A stretch of 38,362 nucleotides of DNA, taken from positions 64,646 to 103,007 of the forward strand of contig NDHY01000003.1 in the NCBI GenBank assembly GCA_003574845.1. Direction: 5' to 3'. The stretch is from a candidate division NPL-UPA2 bacterium Unc8. GTDB lineage: Bacteria > NPL-UPA2. The position numbers and the translations under genes are program-made. This document shows, piece by piece, positions 23,369-30,265 of this stretch; within the stretch, counting starts at the first letter, position 1, and each line of letters opens with the position of its first letter. The notes below the pieces were generated by a model. That model searched no databases and was not told the origin of the DNA. It was given only the letters and a program-made list of their open reading frames with translations.

Positions 23369-24434
23369 AATCAGGCTATCAATATCGCCGTCCATAACGG
23401 CATTGACATTGCCTATTTCCAGGTTTGTGCGATGGTCTTTAACCATTGAGTAAGGATGAAAGACATAGGAACGTATTTGACTGCCCCATGCAATCTCATC
23501 CTTCTTTCCTTTTTCTTTTAACATCTCTTCTTCTTTTTTCTTTCTATAATACTCGTGAAGTCGTGCCTTGAGGACTTTGAGAGCAGTTTCCTTGTTCTGA
23601 TGTTGAGACCTCTCATTTTGACACTGGGCAGTGATTTTTGTGGGAATGTGGGTAACTCTAACTGCTGAATCAGTAACGTTCACATGCTGTCCACCGGCGC
23701 CTGATGCGCGGTAGGTATCAATTTTCAAATCGGATTGAACAATTTGTATCTCTTCGTCTTTTATCTCAGGAACGACATCAACTGAGGAAAAAGAGGTATG
23801 ACGACGCTTGGCAGCATCAAACGGGGAAATTCTGACAAGCCGATGGACGCCGTTCTCGGCTTTGAGGTATCCGTGAGCATGGTCTCCTTTTATCAGGGCA
23901 GTAACGCTCTTTATCCCGGCTTCTTCCCCATGAAGCAAGTCAATGATATCTACTTTATAACCTTTCCTTTCTGCCCAGCGAAGATACATGCGAAGAAGCA
24001 TTTTTGCCCAATCACAGGACTCAGTGCCTCCGGCGCCGGCATGAATAGAGAGAAAAGCATTACAGTAATCATTTTCTCCATCCATCAAAAAAGTGAATTC
24101 CAGCGCTTTTAGGCGCTCATTCAGTTCTTTATATCCTTCAGCAACTTCACTTATAAGGCTTTCTTCTTTTTCTTCCCCTGCTAATTGGAGCAATTCCGAT
24201 AGTTCGCTTTCTTTCTTTTCCAGTTCCTGCCAGGGAGTAACCTCTGCTTTAAGACGGTTCAATTGCCCGATAACTTCTCTTGCTTCCCGCGGCTCATCCC
24301 AGAAAGAAGCCCCCTCTATTTTCTTCTCAAGGCTTTCTATTTCTCTTCCCTTATTGGCAAAGTCAAAGGTGCCCTCGCATTTTCAGGAGCTTTTCCCGAA
24401 TATCAATTAGCTCCTTGCGCAATTCATCAAACAT
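23342..24434 (-). CDS. prfB: Peptide chain release factor 2 (programmed +1 frameshift)
   Basis: RF2 recognises UAA and UGA and triggers peptide release. The gene is split: 23 codons from ATG at 24434 to CTT at 24366, then an in-frame TGA (24365-24363). Reading resumes in the +1 frame at GAC (24364) and ends at 23342, giving about 363 aa, the usual RF2 length. The codon-recognition tripeptide SPF (VRISPFDAA) and the catalytic GGQ (RASGAGGQHVN) are present. GGAGG precedes the ATG. The N-terminal helices (FDELRKELIDIREKL, then FANKGREIESLEKK) match RF2. The stop codon opens a 27-bp repeat shared with lysS. Confidence 0.95.
24362..24376 (-). promoter_or_regulatory. prfB autoregulatory +1 frameshift site
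   Basis: On the minus strand the site reads GAGGG, CAC, CTT, TGA, C. The slippery CTT-TGA-C and the Shine-Dalgarno-like AGGG three bases upstream of CTT have the same spacing as the classical RF2 site. Low RF2 levels would favour frameshifting and so RF2 synthesis. Confidence 0.93.
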
Positions 24435-24454
24435 ATTCTTTCCTCCCCCTCTAA

Positions 24455-24496
24455 CAGTCTTCAGTCTTCAGTCGGCAGTCTAACAGTCCTTAGTCT
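24455..24496. repeat. Heptamer array upstream of prfB
   Basis: Six 7-bp units: CAGTCTT twice, CAGTCGG, CAGTCTA, ACAGTCC and TTAGTCT. It lies 20 bp upstream of the prfB start. Confidence 0.8.
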
Positions 24497-24523
24497 ATCC
24501 ACCTGGGAACAAATCTTAAACTC

Positions 24524-24542
24524 CCTGCCTGCGGCAGGCAGG
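24524..24542. repeat. Perfect 19-bp palindrome (CCTGCCTGC type)
   Basis: CCTGCCTGC and GCAGGCAGG are perfect 9-bp arms around one base. Related CTGCCTG/CAGGCAG motifs are concentrated at 26680-26812. Confidence 0.7.
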
Positions 24543-24558
24543 TAAATCCTAAATCCTA

Positions 24559-24577
24559 CCCTGAACTTGATTCAGGG
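24559..24577. repeat. REP-like hairpin (CCCTGAA/TTCAGGG)
   Basis: A perfect 7-bp inverted repeat with the 5-base loop CTTGA, between prfB and the MOSC-MogA gene. It resembles widespread dispersed palindromes. There is no T-tract. Confidence 0.6.
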
Positions 24578-24583
24578 CAAAAC

Positions 24584-24625
24584 CCAATTACCAGTTACCA
24601 ATTTCTAATTTTTAATTTCACTCTT
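24584..24625. repeat. Heptamer array forming the 3' end of the MOSC-MogA gene
   Basis: Units CCAATTA, CCAGTTA, CCAATTT, CTAATTT, TTAATTT and CACTCTT. The TAG stop of the MOSC-MogA gene is inside CTAATTT, and the last five residues (SEIKN) are encoded by the following units. Confidence 0.75.
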
Positions 24626-25543
24626 TGTGCCTTCCTCTTTTCCTTCCATTACTTCAATTGCATGTTCTAATATTGGAGATATTATTTCAAGAGAGTCTTT
24701 TGCCCCTTGAGGGCTTCCGGGAAGATTCACAATCAAAGTTTTTCCTCTGATTCCAGCAACACCACGGGAGAGATAGGCTCGCACTGTCTTTTTAGCTCCC
24801 TCAGCTCGTATTATCTCAGCAAAACCCGGCATCTCTTTATCCAATACCTCTCCGGTTGCTTCAGGGGTTACATCCCGCAGTGATGGACCTGTTCCACCTG
24901 TGGTGAGAATAAGATTAACGATACCGCTATCAGACCAGTTTTTCAAAGTTTTTATAATCTCGCCGAAGTCATCGGAAATGAGCTTATACAGCATCACTTC
25001 AGCAGCAAGAGCTTTTAATGTCTCTCTCAAGAGCATCCCGCTTTTGTCTTCTCTTTCTCCGCTTGCGCATCTGTCGCTTATAGTGAGTACACCTGCCAAA
25101 ATTTTCCTGCCGCCTCCCGGGGTAATCCTATCCCACTTTTTTACTTTACCTCCACTTAGAACTTTAGCAAATACTCCCTGAGAAGGCAGGATACAGTTAC
25201 CAAGACTTTTGTAAATTTTACATGGTTTCTGGCAGGTCTTGCCAATTTGAGTTATCTCAAGAAGAGCACTCTTGCCAACCTTGAGTCTTGCACCCACGAG
25301 AAGACTTGTAATTTCTATTTTGGTGGTAGTGAGGTTTTCTCCAAAGCCGCCACAGCTAATTTTTATGCCTTTTTTCTTCATTTCTTTGAGGGTCTCATCC
25401 GCCAGAAGACTTACTTGCCTGGAGCCTCCTCCGGCATGAGCATCTCCCTCCAACCCATAATTTTTCCTGAGAATTCCCTCCTCCACTCTATTTTTAGAAG
25501 TACCTTTCTTCTTGCTGATACAGACAGCTAAAACCTTTCCCAT
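24605..25543 (-). CDS. MOSC domain - MogA/MoaB molybdopterin adenylyltransferase fusion
   Basis: Two-domain molybdenum-cofactor protein of about 312 aa. Residues 1-150 form a MOSC domain (GLEGDAHAGGGSRQVSLL, GGFGENLTT, and the conserved Cys in IGKTCQKPCKIY). Residues 155-305 form a MogA/MoaB domain (GVLTISDRCASGEREDKSG, LILTTGGTGPSLRDVTPEAT, VNLPGSPQGAKDSL) that would adenylylate molybdopterin. MOSC domains bind or transfer sulfur in cofactor maturation. The ATG at 25543 overlaps the activase stop (TAATG), with AGGTGG 8 bp upstream. An in-frame GTG at 25555 is less likely. The C-terminal GTKSEIKN is repeat-derived. No molybdoenzyme gene is in the window. Confidence 0.88.
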   Translation of the reverse strand: MGKVLAVCISKKKGTSKNRVEEGILRKNYGLEGDAHAGGGSRQVSLLADETLKEMKKKGIKISCGGFGENLTTTKIEITSLLVGARLKVGKSALLEITQIGKTCQKPCKIYKSLGNCILPSQGVFAKVLSGGKVKKWDRITPGGGRKILAGVLTISDRCASGEREDKSGMLLRETLKALAAEVMLYKLISDDFGEIIKTLKNWSDSGIVNLILTTGGTGPSLRDVTPEATGEVLDKEMPGFAEIIRAEGAKKTVRAYLSRGVAGIRGKTLIVNLPGSPQGAKDSLEIISPILEHAIEVMEGKEEGTKSEIKN

Positions 25544-26502
25544 TACATTTCCCACCTATTACAGCGGCTTCCCCATCTGGAGACAGGCTCGCCTTCAAAT
25601 AAAAGCTGAACAATCTCGCAAGAGTTAGTGCACTCATCACACTCAAAGCCTGATGTTCTATAATCAGCCATAGTAATCTCAAGCCCTTTAAACCTTGTCG
25701 TTCCTGATAGCTCTTCCCGCGCCAGGATTGCCACTCCAATAGCTCCCATCATAATATGGTTTGGCGGGATAATGACCTTCTGCTCCAATTCCTGTTCAAA
25801 TGCCGACTTAATTCCTAAATTTGCTGCTACTCCCCCTTGAAATACAAATGGGGGAAGAAGCTCTTTTCCCTTAGCCACATTGTTGAGGTAATTCCTCACC
25901 AGCGCCTGGCACAGTCCAGCAATAATATTTTCCTTATTATGCCCTGTCTGTTGCTTATGCACCATATCAGTTTCAGCAAATACAGTGCAGCGTCCAGCGA
26001 TTCTAACAGGACTGCTTGCCCGAAGAGCATATTCTCCAAAGTCTTCAATGGGAATGCCAAGCCTCAATGCCTGATGCTCAAGGAAAGAGCCGGTCCCCGC
26101 AGCACAGACCGTGTTCATAGCAAAATCGGTCGCAATCCCGTCTCTGATGATAATGATTTTTGAATCCTGCCCCCCAATTTCAAATACCGTCTGGACCTCG
26201 GGAAGAAAGACAGTAGCTGCCACGGCATGAGCAGTAATCTCGTTCTTGATTGTATCTGCACCCACCAGGGTTCCTGCCAGGTACCTCCCGCTACCCGTGG
26301 TTCCCACTGATAAAATTTTGCTGGTTGCATCAGCTACGGAGGAAACTTCTTTTAAGCCGGCCTGGATTGTTCTGACAGGGTCTCCCTCTGTCTTGGCATA
26401 GCTACAGACTATAATCTCATCCTGCTCATTAATAATGGCTATCTTTGTCGTTATTGAGCCAACATCAATTCCCAAAAAAGCATTTGTCAGCGTATTATTC
26501 AT
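25543..26502 (-). CDS. Acyl-CoA dehydratase activase-like ATPase (BadF/BadG/BcrA/BcrD, HgdC type)
   Basis: ASKHA-fold ATPase, 319 aa. Such activators use ATP and a [4Fe-4S] cluster to inject an electron into 2-hydroxyacyl-CoA dehydratases or benzoyl-CoA reductase-like enzymes. It has LGIDVGSITTKIAI (phosphate 1), FEIGGQDSKI (phosphate 2), and the bridging cluster cysteines in VCAAGTGSFLE and AGRCTVFAETDM, then FQGGVAANLG. An extra Cys-rich C-terminus (CDECTNSC, then SRCNRWE) follows. No dehydratase subunit gene is adjacent. The Cys-rich tail resembles the link to a DUF2229-type module found in longer homologues. Its physiological partner is unknown. Confidence 0.88.
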   Translation of the reverse strand: MNNTLTNAFLGIDVGSITTKIAIINEQDEIIVCSYAKTEGDPVRTIQAGLKEVSSVADATSKILSVGTTGSGRYLAGTLVGADTIKNEITAHAVAATVFLPEVQTVFEIGGQDSKIIIIRDGIATDFAMNTVCAAGTGSFLEHQALRLGIPIEDFGEYALRASSPVRIAGRCTVFAETDMVHKQQTGHNKENIIAGLCQALVRNYLNNVAKGKELLPPFVFQGGVAANLGIKSAFEQELEQKVIIPPNHIMMGAIGVAILAREELSGTTRFKGLEITMADYRTSGFECDECTNSCEIVQLLFEGEPVSRWGSRCNRWEM

Positions 26503-26549
26503 TGTGCGACTCCGGGTTTCCGATTTTTATTGCTAAATTATTTTGTGTT

Positions 26550-26578
26550 TCTATATCACATTTCTTTATTTTTATCAA
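26550..26578 (-). promoter_or_regulatory. Putative promoter of the activase operon
   Basis: On the minus strand TTGATA (26578-26573, 5/6) and TATAGA (26555-26550, 4/6) are separated by exactly 17 bp, about 50 bp upstream of the activase start. The surroundings are AT-rich. Confidence 0.5.
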
Positions 26579-26605
26579 GCAAAATTATTGGTCACAACTT
26601 TTTTA

Positions 26606-26675
26606 GTGAATGGTGATTAGTAAATGGTGATTGGTGAATGGGGGTCAGGAGCCAGAATTCAGAAGTCAGAATCCT
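26606..26675. repeat. Heptamer array upstream of the activase
   Basis: Ten units in register: GTGAATG, GTGATTA, GTAAATG, GTGATTG, GTGAATG, then GGGGTCA, GGAGCCA, GAATTCA, GAAGTCA and GAATCCT. Unit type switches without losing the 7-bp phase. This is part of the 344-bp gap 26503-26846, which holds no gene. Confidence 0.82.
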
Positions 26676-26679
26676 GGAC

Positions 26680-26812
26680 TGCCTGCCTGTGCGTTGCCTG
26701 CCTGAGCGCCTGCCTGAGCGTTGCTCGCCTGCCTGTGCGGTGCACGCAGACAGGCAGACAGGCAGACAGGCAGACAGGAGAGCGCTCGCAGTCAGGCACG
26801 CAGACAGGTGGA
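26680..26812. repeat. CTGCCTG/CAGACAGG inverted and tandem repeat cluster
   Basis: The left half (26680-26740) is built of CTGCCTG units spaced by GAGCG or TGCG. The right half holds four perfect tandem CAGACAGG octamers (26747-26778) and further CAGGCACGCAGACAGG pieces. The two halves are imperfectly complementary, so the region could form a large stem. Open frames across it are low-complexity and not credible genes. Confidence 0.75.
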
Positions 26813-26820
26813 CTGTATTT

Positions 26821-26848
26821 GAACTCTGAACCCCGGAACCTGAATATT
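26821..26848. repeat. Heptamer array abutting the wzz stop codon
   Basis: Four units: GAACTCT, GAACCCC, GGAACCT and GAATATT. The last two bases belong to the wzz stop codon (minus strand). Confidence 0.65.
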
Positions 26849-27686
26849 AGCTTTTTGTTTTACTTTTCTGCAAAGATTCCTGAAGAAAAGCCAAAAAAGT
26901 CCCAAAGAAAATTCCCAAAATGCCGGCTACGGACATATTCAAAGCCGGTCTTGGCTTAATCGGCACTTTCGGAATAAGCGGCGCTTTTATTACTTTAGTG
27001 GATCGGATATTTTCAAGTAATCTTTTATGAGAATTAATTCCTAAATATAGATTTTCTATTTCCCGTTTTCTGATTTCTAATCTTTCTTTGGTGGCAAAAA
27101 GGGCAAACTGAGAAGCAGGAGTCTGTTCTTTAAGAGGGACTTTTTCTAAAATTTCAATTTGAGTTCTTATGCTTTCATTTTCTTCTTCTAAAGAAATAAT
27201 TTTAGTTCTCAATCTTTCAATATCATTTTCAAAAAGCTCTTTTTTAACTTTAATTTGTTCCTGGTGGTTTGATAGAATCAAATTATTAATTTCCTGCAAA
27301 ATCGCTTTAGTTAGTTTCGGCTCAGTATCTTCTGCTTCTATTTTGAGCAAGTTAGTGCCTCCTGGGTTCTCAGATTTTACTTCTATATTTTTTTCTTCCG
27401 GGATGCCCAGCCTTGCCCTGATTAATCTTTCATATACGCCAAGTTTAAGTTTTTCTATTATCTGAGACGAGGCTTCAATAGCTTCTACTACTTCTTTTAT
27501 GTATCCTATTTCCAAAATGGTCTCGGCTCTATAAATTCTTGGCGAAATATAACTGAAAACTCCGGCCCCGGCCACTGCCAAAACAAAACCAAAAAAAATC
27601 AGCCGCTTTCTCCTCAAAATGACATTCAAATAATCCATCAAGTTTATTTCATCAAATTCCGAATGAACTTCTTGCTTTTGATCCAT
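26847..27686 (-). CDS. Wzz/chain-length determinant family protein
   Basis: Polysaccharide co-polymerase-type protein, 279 aa. It controls O-antigen chain length at the inner membrane. There is one N-terminal helix (about 31-51, after the INLMDYLNVILRRK Wzz motif) and one C-terminal helix (about 247-268, preceded by PKVPIKPRPALN, the proline-rich motif). Between them lies a periplasmic coiled-coil-rich region (about 145-215). No kinase domain is present. GGAGG lies 7 bp before the ATG. It is last in the O-antigen locus and has its own predicted promoter. Confidence 0.88.
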   Translation of the reverse strand: MDQKQEVHSEFDEINLMDYLNVILRRKRLIFFGFVLAVAGAGVFSYISPRIYRAETILEIGYIKEVVEAIEASSQIIEKLKLGVYERLIRARLGIPEEKNIEVKSENPGGTNLLKIEAEDTEPKLTKAILQEINNLILSNHQEQIKVKKELFENDIERLRTKIISLEEENESIRTQIEILEKVPLKEQTPASQFALFATKERLEIRKREIENLYLGINSHKRLLENIRSTKVIKAPLIPKVPIKPRPALNMSVAGILGIFFGTFLAFLQESLQKSKTKS

Positions 27687-27706
27687 AATAAAACCTCCAT
27701 AGCAAA

Positions 27707-27735
27707 ACCATACTATCTGTTGCTAAACCTGTCAA
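27707..27735 (-). promoter_or_regulatory. Putative promoter of wzz
   Basis: On the minus strand TTGACA (27735-27730, 6/6) is followed after 17 bp by TATGGT (27712-27707, 4/6), in the 52-bp gap between the dehydratase gene and wzz. The implied transcript starts just upstream of the wzz ribosome-binding site. Confidence 0.5.
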
Positions 27736-27738
27736 GTC

Positions 27739-29571
27739 TTACTTTTTCTTCACATTCGGCCGATACTCAGGAATCATTTCCTTAAGTTTTTCAGCAATCC
27801 GGTGGCGATTTCCTTCCCGAGCCAATTCTTTCAGGACTTCCACATCTGCTTTTAGTCGCTTACCATCCACCCTGGGCATCTCAGCCACAAATATGCATTC
27901 ATGAATGGTAGCCCTAACCGCTCCTTGAACTCTTAGCGGTTCCTCGTGAAGTTTTTCTCCCGGCCGCAGCCCGATAAATTCAATAGAAATATCCTCATCC
28001 GGTTCAAATCCTGAAAACCTGATTAAATCCCGCGCTAAATCAACAATCTTGATAGGCTCTCCCATATCTAAAACAAAAATCTCTCCGCCCCTGCCCATTG
28101 CCCCTGCCTGAAGAATTAACTGCACCGCCTCCGGTATAGTCATAAAGTAACGGGTTGCCTCCGGATGGGTAACCGTTACCGGACCGCCTTCGGCAATTTG
28201 CCTGCGAAACAGAGGAACTACACTTCCATCACTTCCCAGGACATTTCCGAAACGAACACTGATAAAGCAGGTTTTCGAATCATCTTTACTCTGACCGAGC
28301 ATCTCGGCCATCCTCTTTGAGGCTCCCATAACACTGATGGGATTGACTGCCTTATCGGTAGAAATGTTGATGAACTTATGCCCCCCGTATTCATCGGCTA
28401 AATCAACTAAATTGGCTGTTCCGTTGATATTGTTCTTAATTGCTTCAGCCGGATTATCCTCCATCAGAGGAACATGCTTATAGGCAGCAGCATGAAAAAT
28501 AATCTCCGGTTGGAAGCGAGCAAAGATTAGACGCATTTTTTCTTTATCCTTAATATCACCGAGCGCTATCTTCAGAGAAACAGATTTAGAATTCTTATCC
28601 TTTTTCAACTCATGCTCTAAAAAAAAGAGCCCATTCTCATTATAATCAAGAGCGATTATCTCGGATGCATTTAATTGAGCGATTTGACGGCAGGTCTCAG
28701 AGCCTATTGAGCCGGCTGCCCCGGTAACCAAAACCCTCTTCCCTTCAAGATAAGAGGCAATTTCCGGCAAGTCCATCTTGACCTCTGCCCTGCGGAGGAG
28801 GTCTTTTAATGTTATATCTCTTATTTCCTTTATGCTTACCCGCCCGTAAATCAACTCATTCAACCCGGGAATAGTCCTGCACTTCACTTCTATCCCTTCA
28901 CAGATAGAGACTATATCGCGAATAATTTTCCCCGAGGCAGAAGGCATAGCAATAATTATTTCCTCTATATTCCTCTGCTTCACTACTTGAGGAATATCGT
29001 GTCTTCTCCCCAAAACCTTCACTCCATGAATAGACATCCCCTGCTTCGCCCGATGGTCATCAATAAAACCAACTACCAAATACTCCGACTTAAGGTGACT
29101 CCTTATCTCCCTTAAAATCATCTCTCCGGCATCTCCTGCTCCGACGATGAGGATTCTTTTCATCCTCTTCACCCTTTCAGTGCGCCACTCCCGCAAGGCC
29201 CTGACCGCAAATCTCTCCCCACCAACAAGGACTAAATTAAGCAGCCAATCTATAGCAAAAACTCCCCGCGAATAAGGCAATCTCAAAAAGAAGATGAACG
29301 CCGCCAAAACAACTGAGCCTAAGGTAACTGCTTTGATTATAGAGGAAAGGTCCCTGAGCCCGGCATAGCGCCACATCCCCTTATAAAGTCCAAACAGCCA
29401 GAAGATAGCCGGGCGAACGAAAATGATGATGGGCAGCATCCTTAAGAATGAAGCCATATGCGCATTATCTATCCTGCCCTCAAAGCGAAAAAGAAGAGCT
29501 AAATACATACATGCGGTAACAATAACCGCATCAATTACAGGTAACAAAAACCTCTTATTGCTAAACATCAT
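27739..29571 (-). CDS. Membrane-bound UDP-GlcNAc 4,6-dehydratase-like protein (WbpM/PglF/CapD type)
   Basis: A 609-610-aa nucleoside-diphosphate-sugar dehydratase. Four N-terminal membrane helices (about 1-115) are followed by a degenerate Rossmann domain (RILIVGAGDAGEMILRE) and the active SDR domain with VTGAAGSIGS. The catalytic region reads STDKAVNPISVMGASKR, with Met in place of the usual Tyr of YxxxK, as in WbpM/PglF. It should convert UDP-GlcNAc to the 4-keto-6-deoxy sugar, precursor of QuiNAc, FucNAc or bacillosamine. The second ATG (29568) fits GAGG better. Its 5' end overlaps a transposase remnant. Confidence 0.9.
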   Translation of the reverse strand: MMFSNKRFLLPVIDAVIVTACMYLALLFRFEGRIDNAHMASFLRMLPIIIFVRPAIFWLFGLYKGMWRYAGLRDLSSIIKAVTLGSVVLAAFIFFLRLPYSRGVFAIDWLLNLVLVGGERFAVRALREWRTERVKRMKRILIVGAGDAGEMILREIRSHLKSEYLVVGFIDDHRAKQGMSIHGVKVLGRRHDIPQVVKQRNIEEIIIAMPSASGKIIRDIVSICEGIEVKCRTIPGLNELIYGRVSIKEIRDITLKDLLRRAEVKMDLPEIASYLEGKRVLVTGAAGSIGSETCRQIAQLNASEIIALDYNENGLFFLEHELKKDKNSKSVSLKIALGDIKDKEKMRLIFARFQPEIIFHAAAYKHVPLMEDNPAEAIKNNINGTANLVDLADEYGGHKFINISTDKAVNPISVMGASKRMAEMLGQSKDDSKTCFISVRFGNVLGSDGSVVPLFRRQIAEGGPVTVTHPEATRYFMTIPEAVQLILQAGAMGRGGEIFVLDMGEPIKIVDLARDLIRFSGFEPDEDISIEFIGLRPGEKLHEEPLRVQGAVRATIHECIFVAEMPRVDGKRLKADVEVLKELAREGNRHRIAEKLKEMIPEYRPNVKKK

Positions 29572-29757
29572 TTCCTCTTAAAGAAAATAGGGACACATCC
29601 CATTTAATTCCCTCTTTCTTTCTACGGGGCCTACCTTTCGGTCTGAAGGTTAAATCTCTCCCTACTTTTTTTGAAATCTGTTCTATGAATTCCGCACTCC
29701 CCAATGGATGACCCAGCCTTGTCCTTTGTCTAATCTCATCTGCCTGCCCATCACCTG
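29561..29757 (-). pseudogene. C-terminal remnant of a REP-associated tyrosine transposase (RAYT)
   Basis: Minus-strand translation gives about 65 residues, including RTRLGHPLGSAEFIEQIS, then RDLTFRPKGRPRRKKEG and IKWDVSLFS. This is the characteristic C-terminal end of RAYT-type Y1 transposases (GHPLGSxEFI, then GRPRKK). The HUH and tyrosine motifs are absent, and the frame is closed by a stop just upstream. It ends by running into the first codons of the dehydratase gene. It differs in type from the intact RAYT at 32527-33450, whose C-terminus is a helix-turn-helix. Confidence 0.8.
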
Positions 29758-29767
29758 CCCCTATTAT

Positions 29768-30265
29768 CTATTCTCTAATCCTCCCTTTTAAAAGGTTATC
29801 TACTAATTTAAATGTATAGGAATTTCCTTTTTGGTAGCCGCAGGCTTCAGCCTGCGTTAATTTAATGGCTTTTTCTGCTGCCTGGATATTTCTTTCTGCT
29901 CCTTGCCTGGAAAATTTTCTTTTATAATCTGCCATCTCTCGAAGATCTAACGCCTGGACAAAATTATCATAATACTCCTGAGGAAGTAATCCTTGGTCTA
30001 TATAGAGGCTTTTAATGGCAAACGCCAGTTGAATATGACTTTTTTCTCGGTATTTTTTATTGTAAAGTAACGCCCTGGATGCGTGAAATATCGCAAAATA
30101 TGCAGTTACAGTAGCCAATTTGATCTTTTCTAACCCCAAAACATCTTTGGCGTCTTTTAAATCTTCTCTGGCAGTTCTCATTTCTTTAGAGCTGACCTTA
30201 GGACCGTCAGAAAAAGGAATGATTCTTCTCTTCTCAATTGCTTCCTGGATATCAAATTTCTTCAT
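29768..30265 (-). CDS. HEPN-domain protein (partner of the nucleotidyltransferase)
   Basis: About 165 aa from the ATG at 30265 (MKKFDIQEAIEKRR). An upstream in-frame start at 30322 lies deep in the partner gene and is less likely. The four-helix HEPN fold is suggested by AYFAIFHASRALLYNKKYREKSH, with the R-E-K-S-H basic/His motif near the usual HEPN position. In MNT-HEPN pairs the HEPN protein is a putative RNase toxin and the nucleotidyltransferase modifies it. It overlaps the MNT gene by 14 bp. A REP palindrome is embedded in its 3' part (29839-29856), encoding QAEACG. Confidence 0.85.
   Translation of the reverse strand: MKKFDIQEAIEKRRIIPFSDGPKVSSKEMRTAREDLKDAKDVLGLEKIKLATVTAYFAIFHASRALLYNKKYREKSHIQLAFAIKSLYIDQGLLPQEYYDNFVQALDLREMADYKRKFSRQGAERNIQAAEKAIKLTQAEACGYQKGNSYTFKLVDNLLKGRIRE
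29839..29856. repeat. REP-like palindrome inside the HEPN gene
   Basis: CGCAGGCT and AGCCTGCG form a perfect 8-bp inverted repeat around TC, preceded by GGTAGC. It resembles REP elements found near RAYT genes in many genomes. It is read in frame as part of the HEPN C-terminus. Confidence 0.75.

Noticed and set aside
24362..24376. Frameshift sequencing error or prfB pseudogene
   Set aside because: The CTT-TGA-C site with correctly spaced AGGG is the conserved programmed frameshift of RF2.
24093..24410. Plus-strand ORF of about 105 codons antisense to prfB
   Set aside because: It is serine/phenylalanine-rich, shadows the RF2 coding frame and has no recognisable motif or ribosome-binding site.
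26624..26959. Plus-strand Cys/Arg/Gln-rich ORF over the octamer repeats
   Set aside because: The peptide is a direct translation of CTGCCTG/CAGACAGG repeats and runs antisense into wzz.
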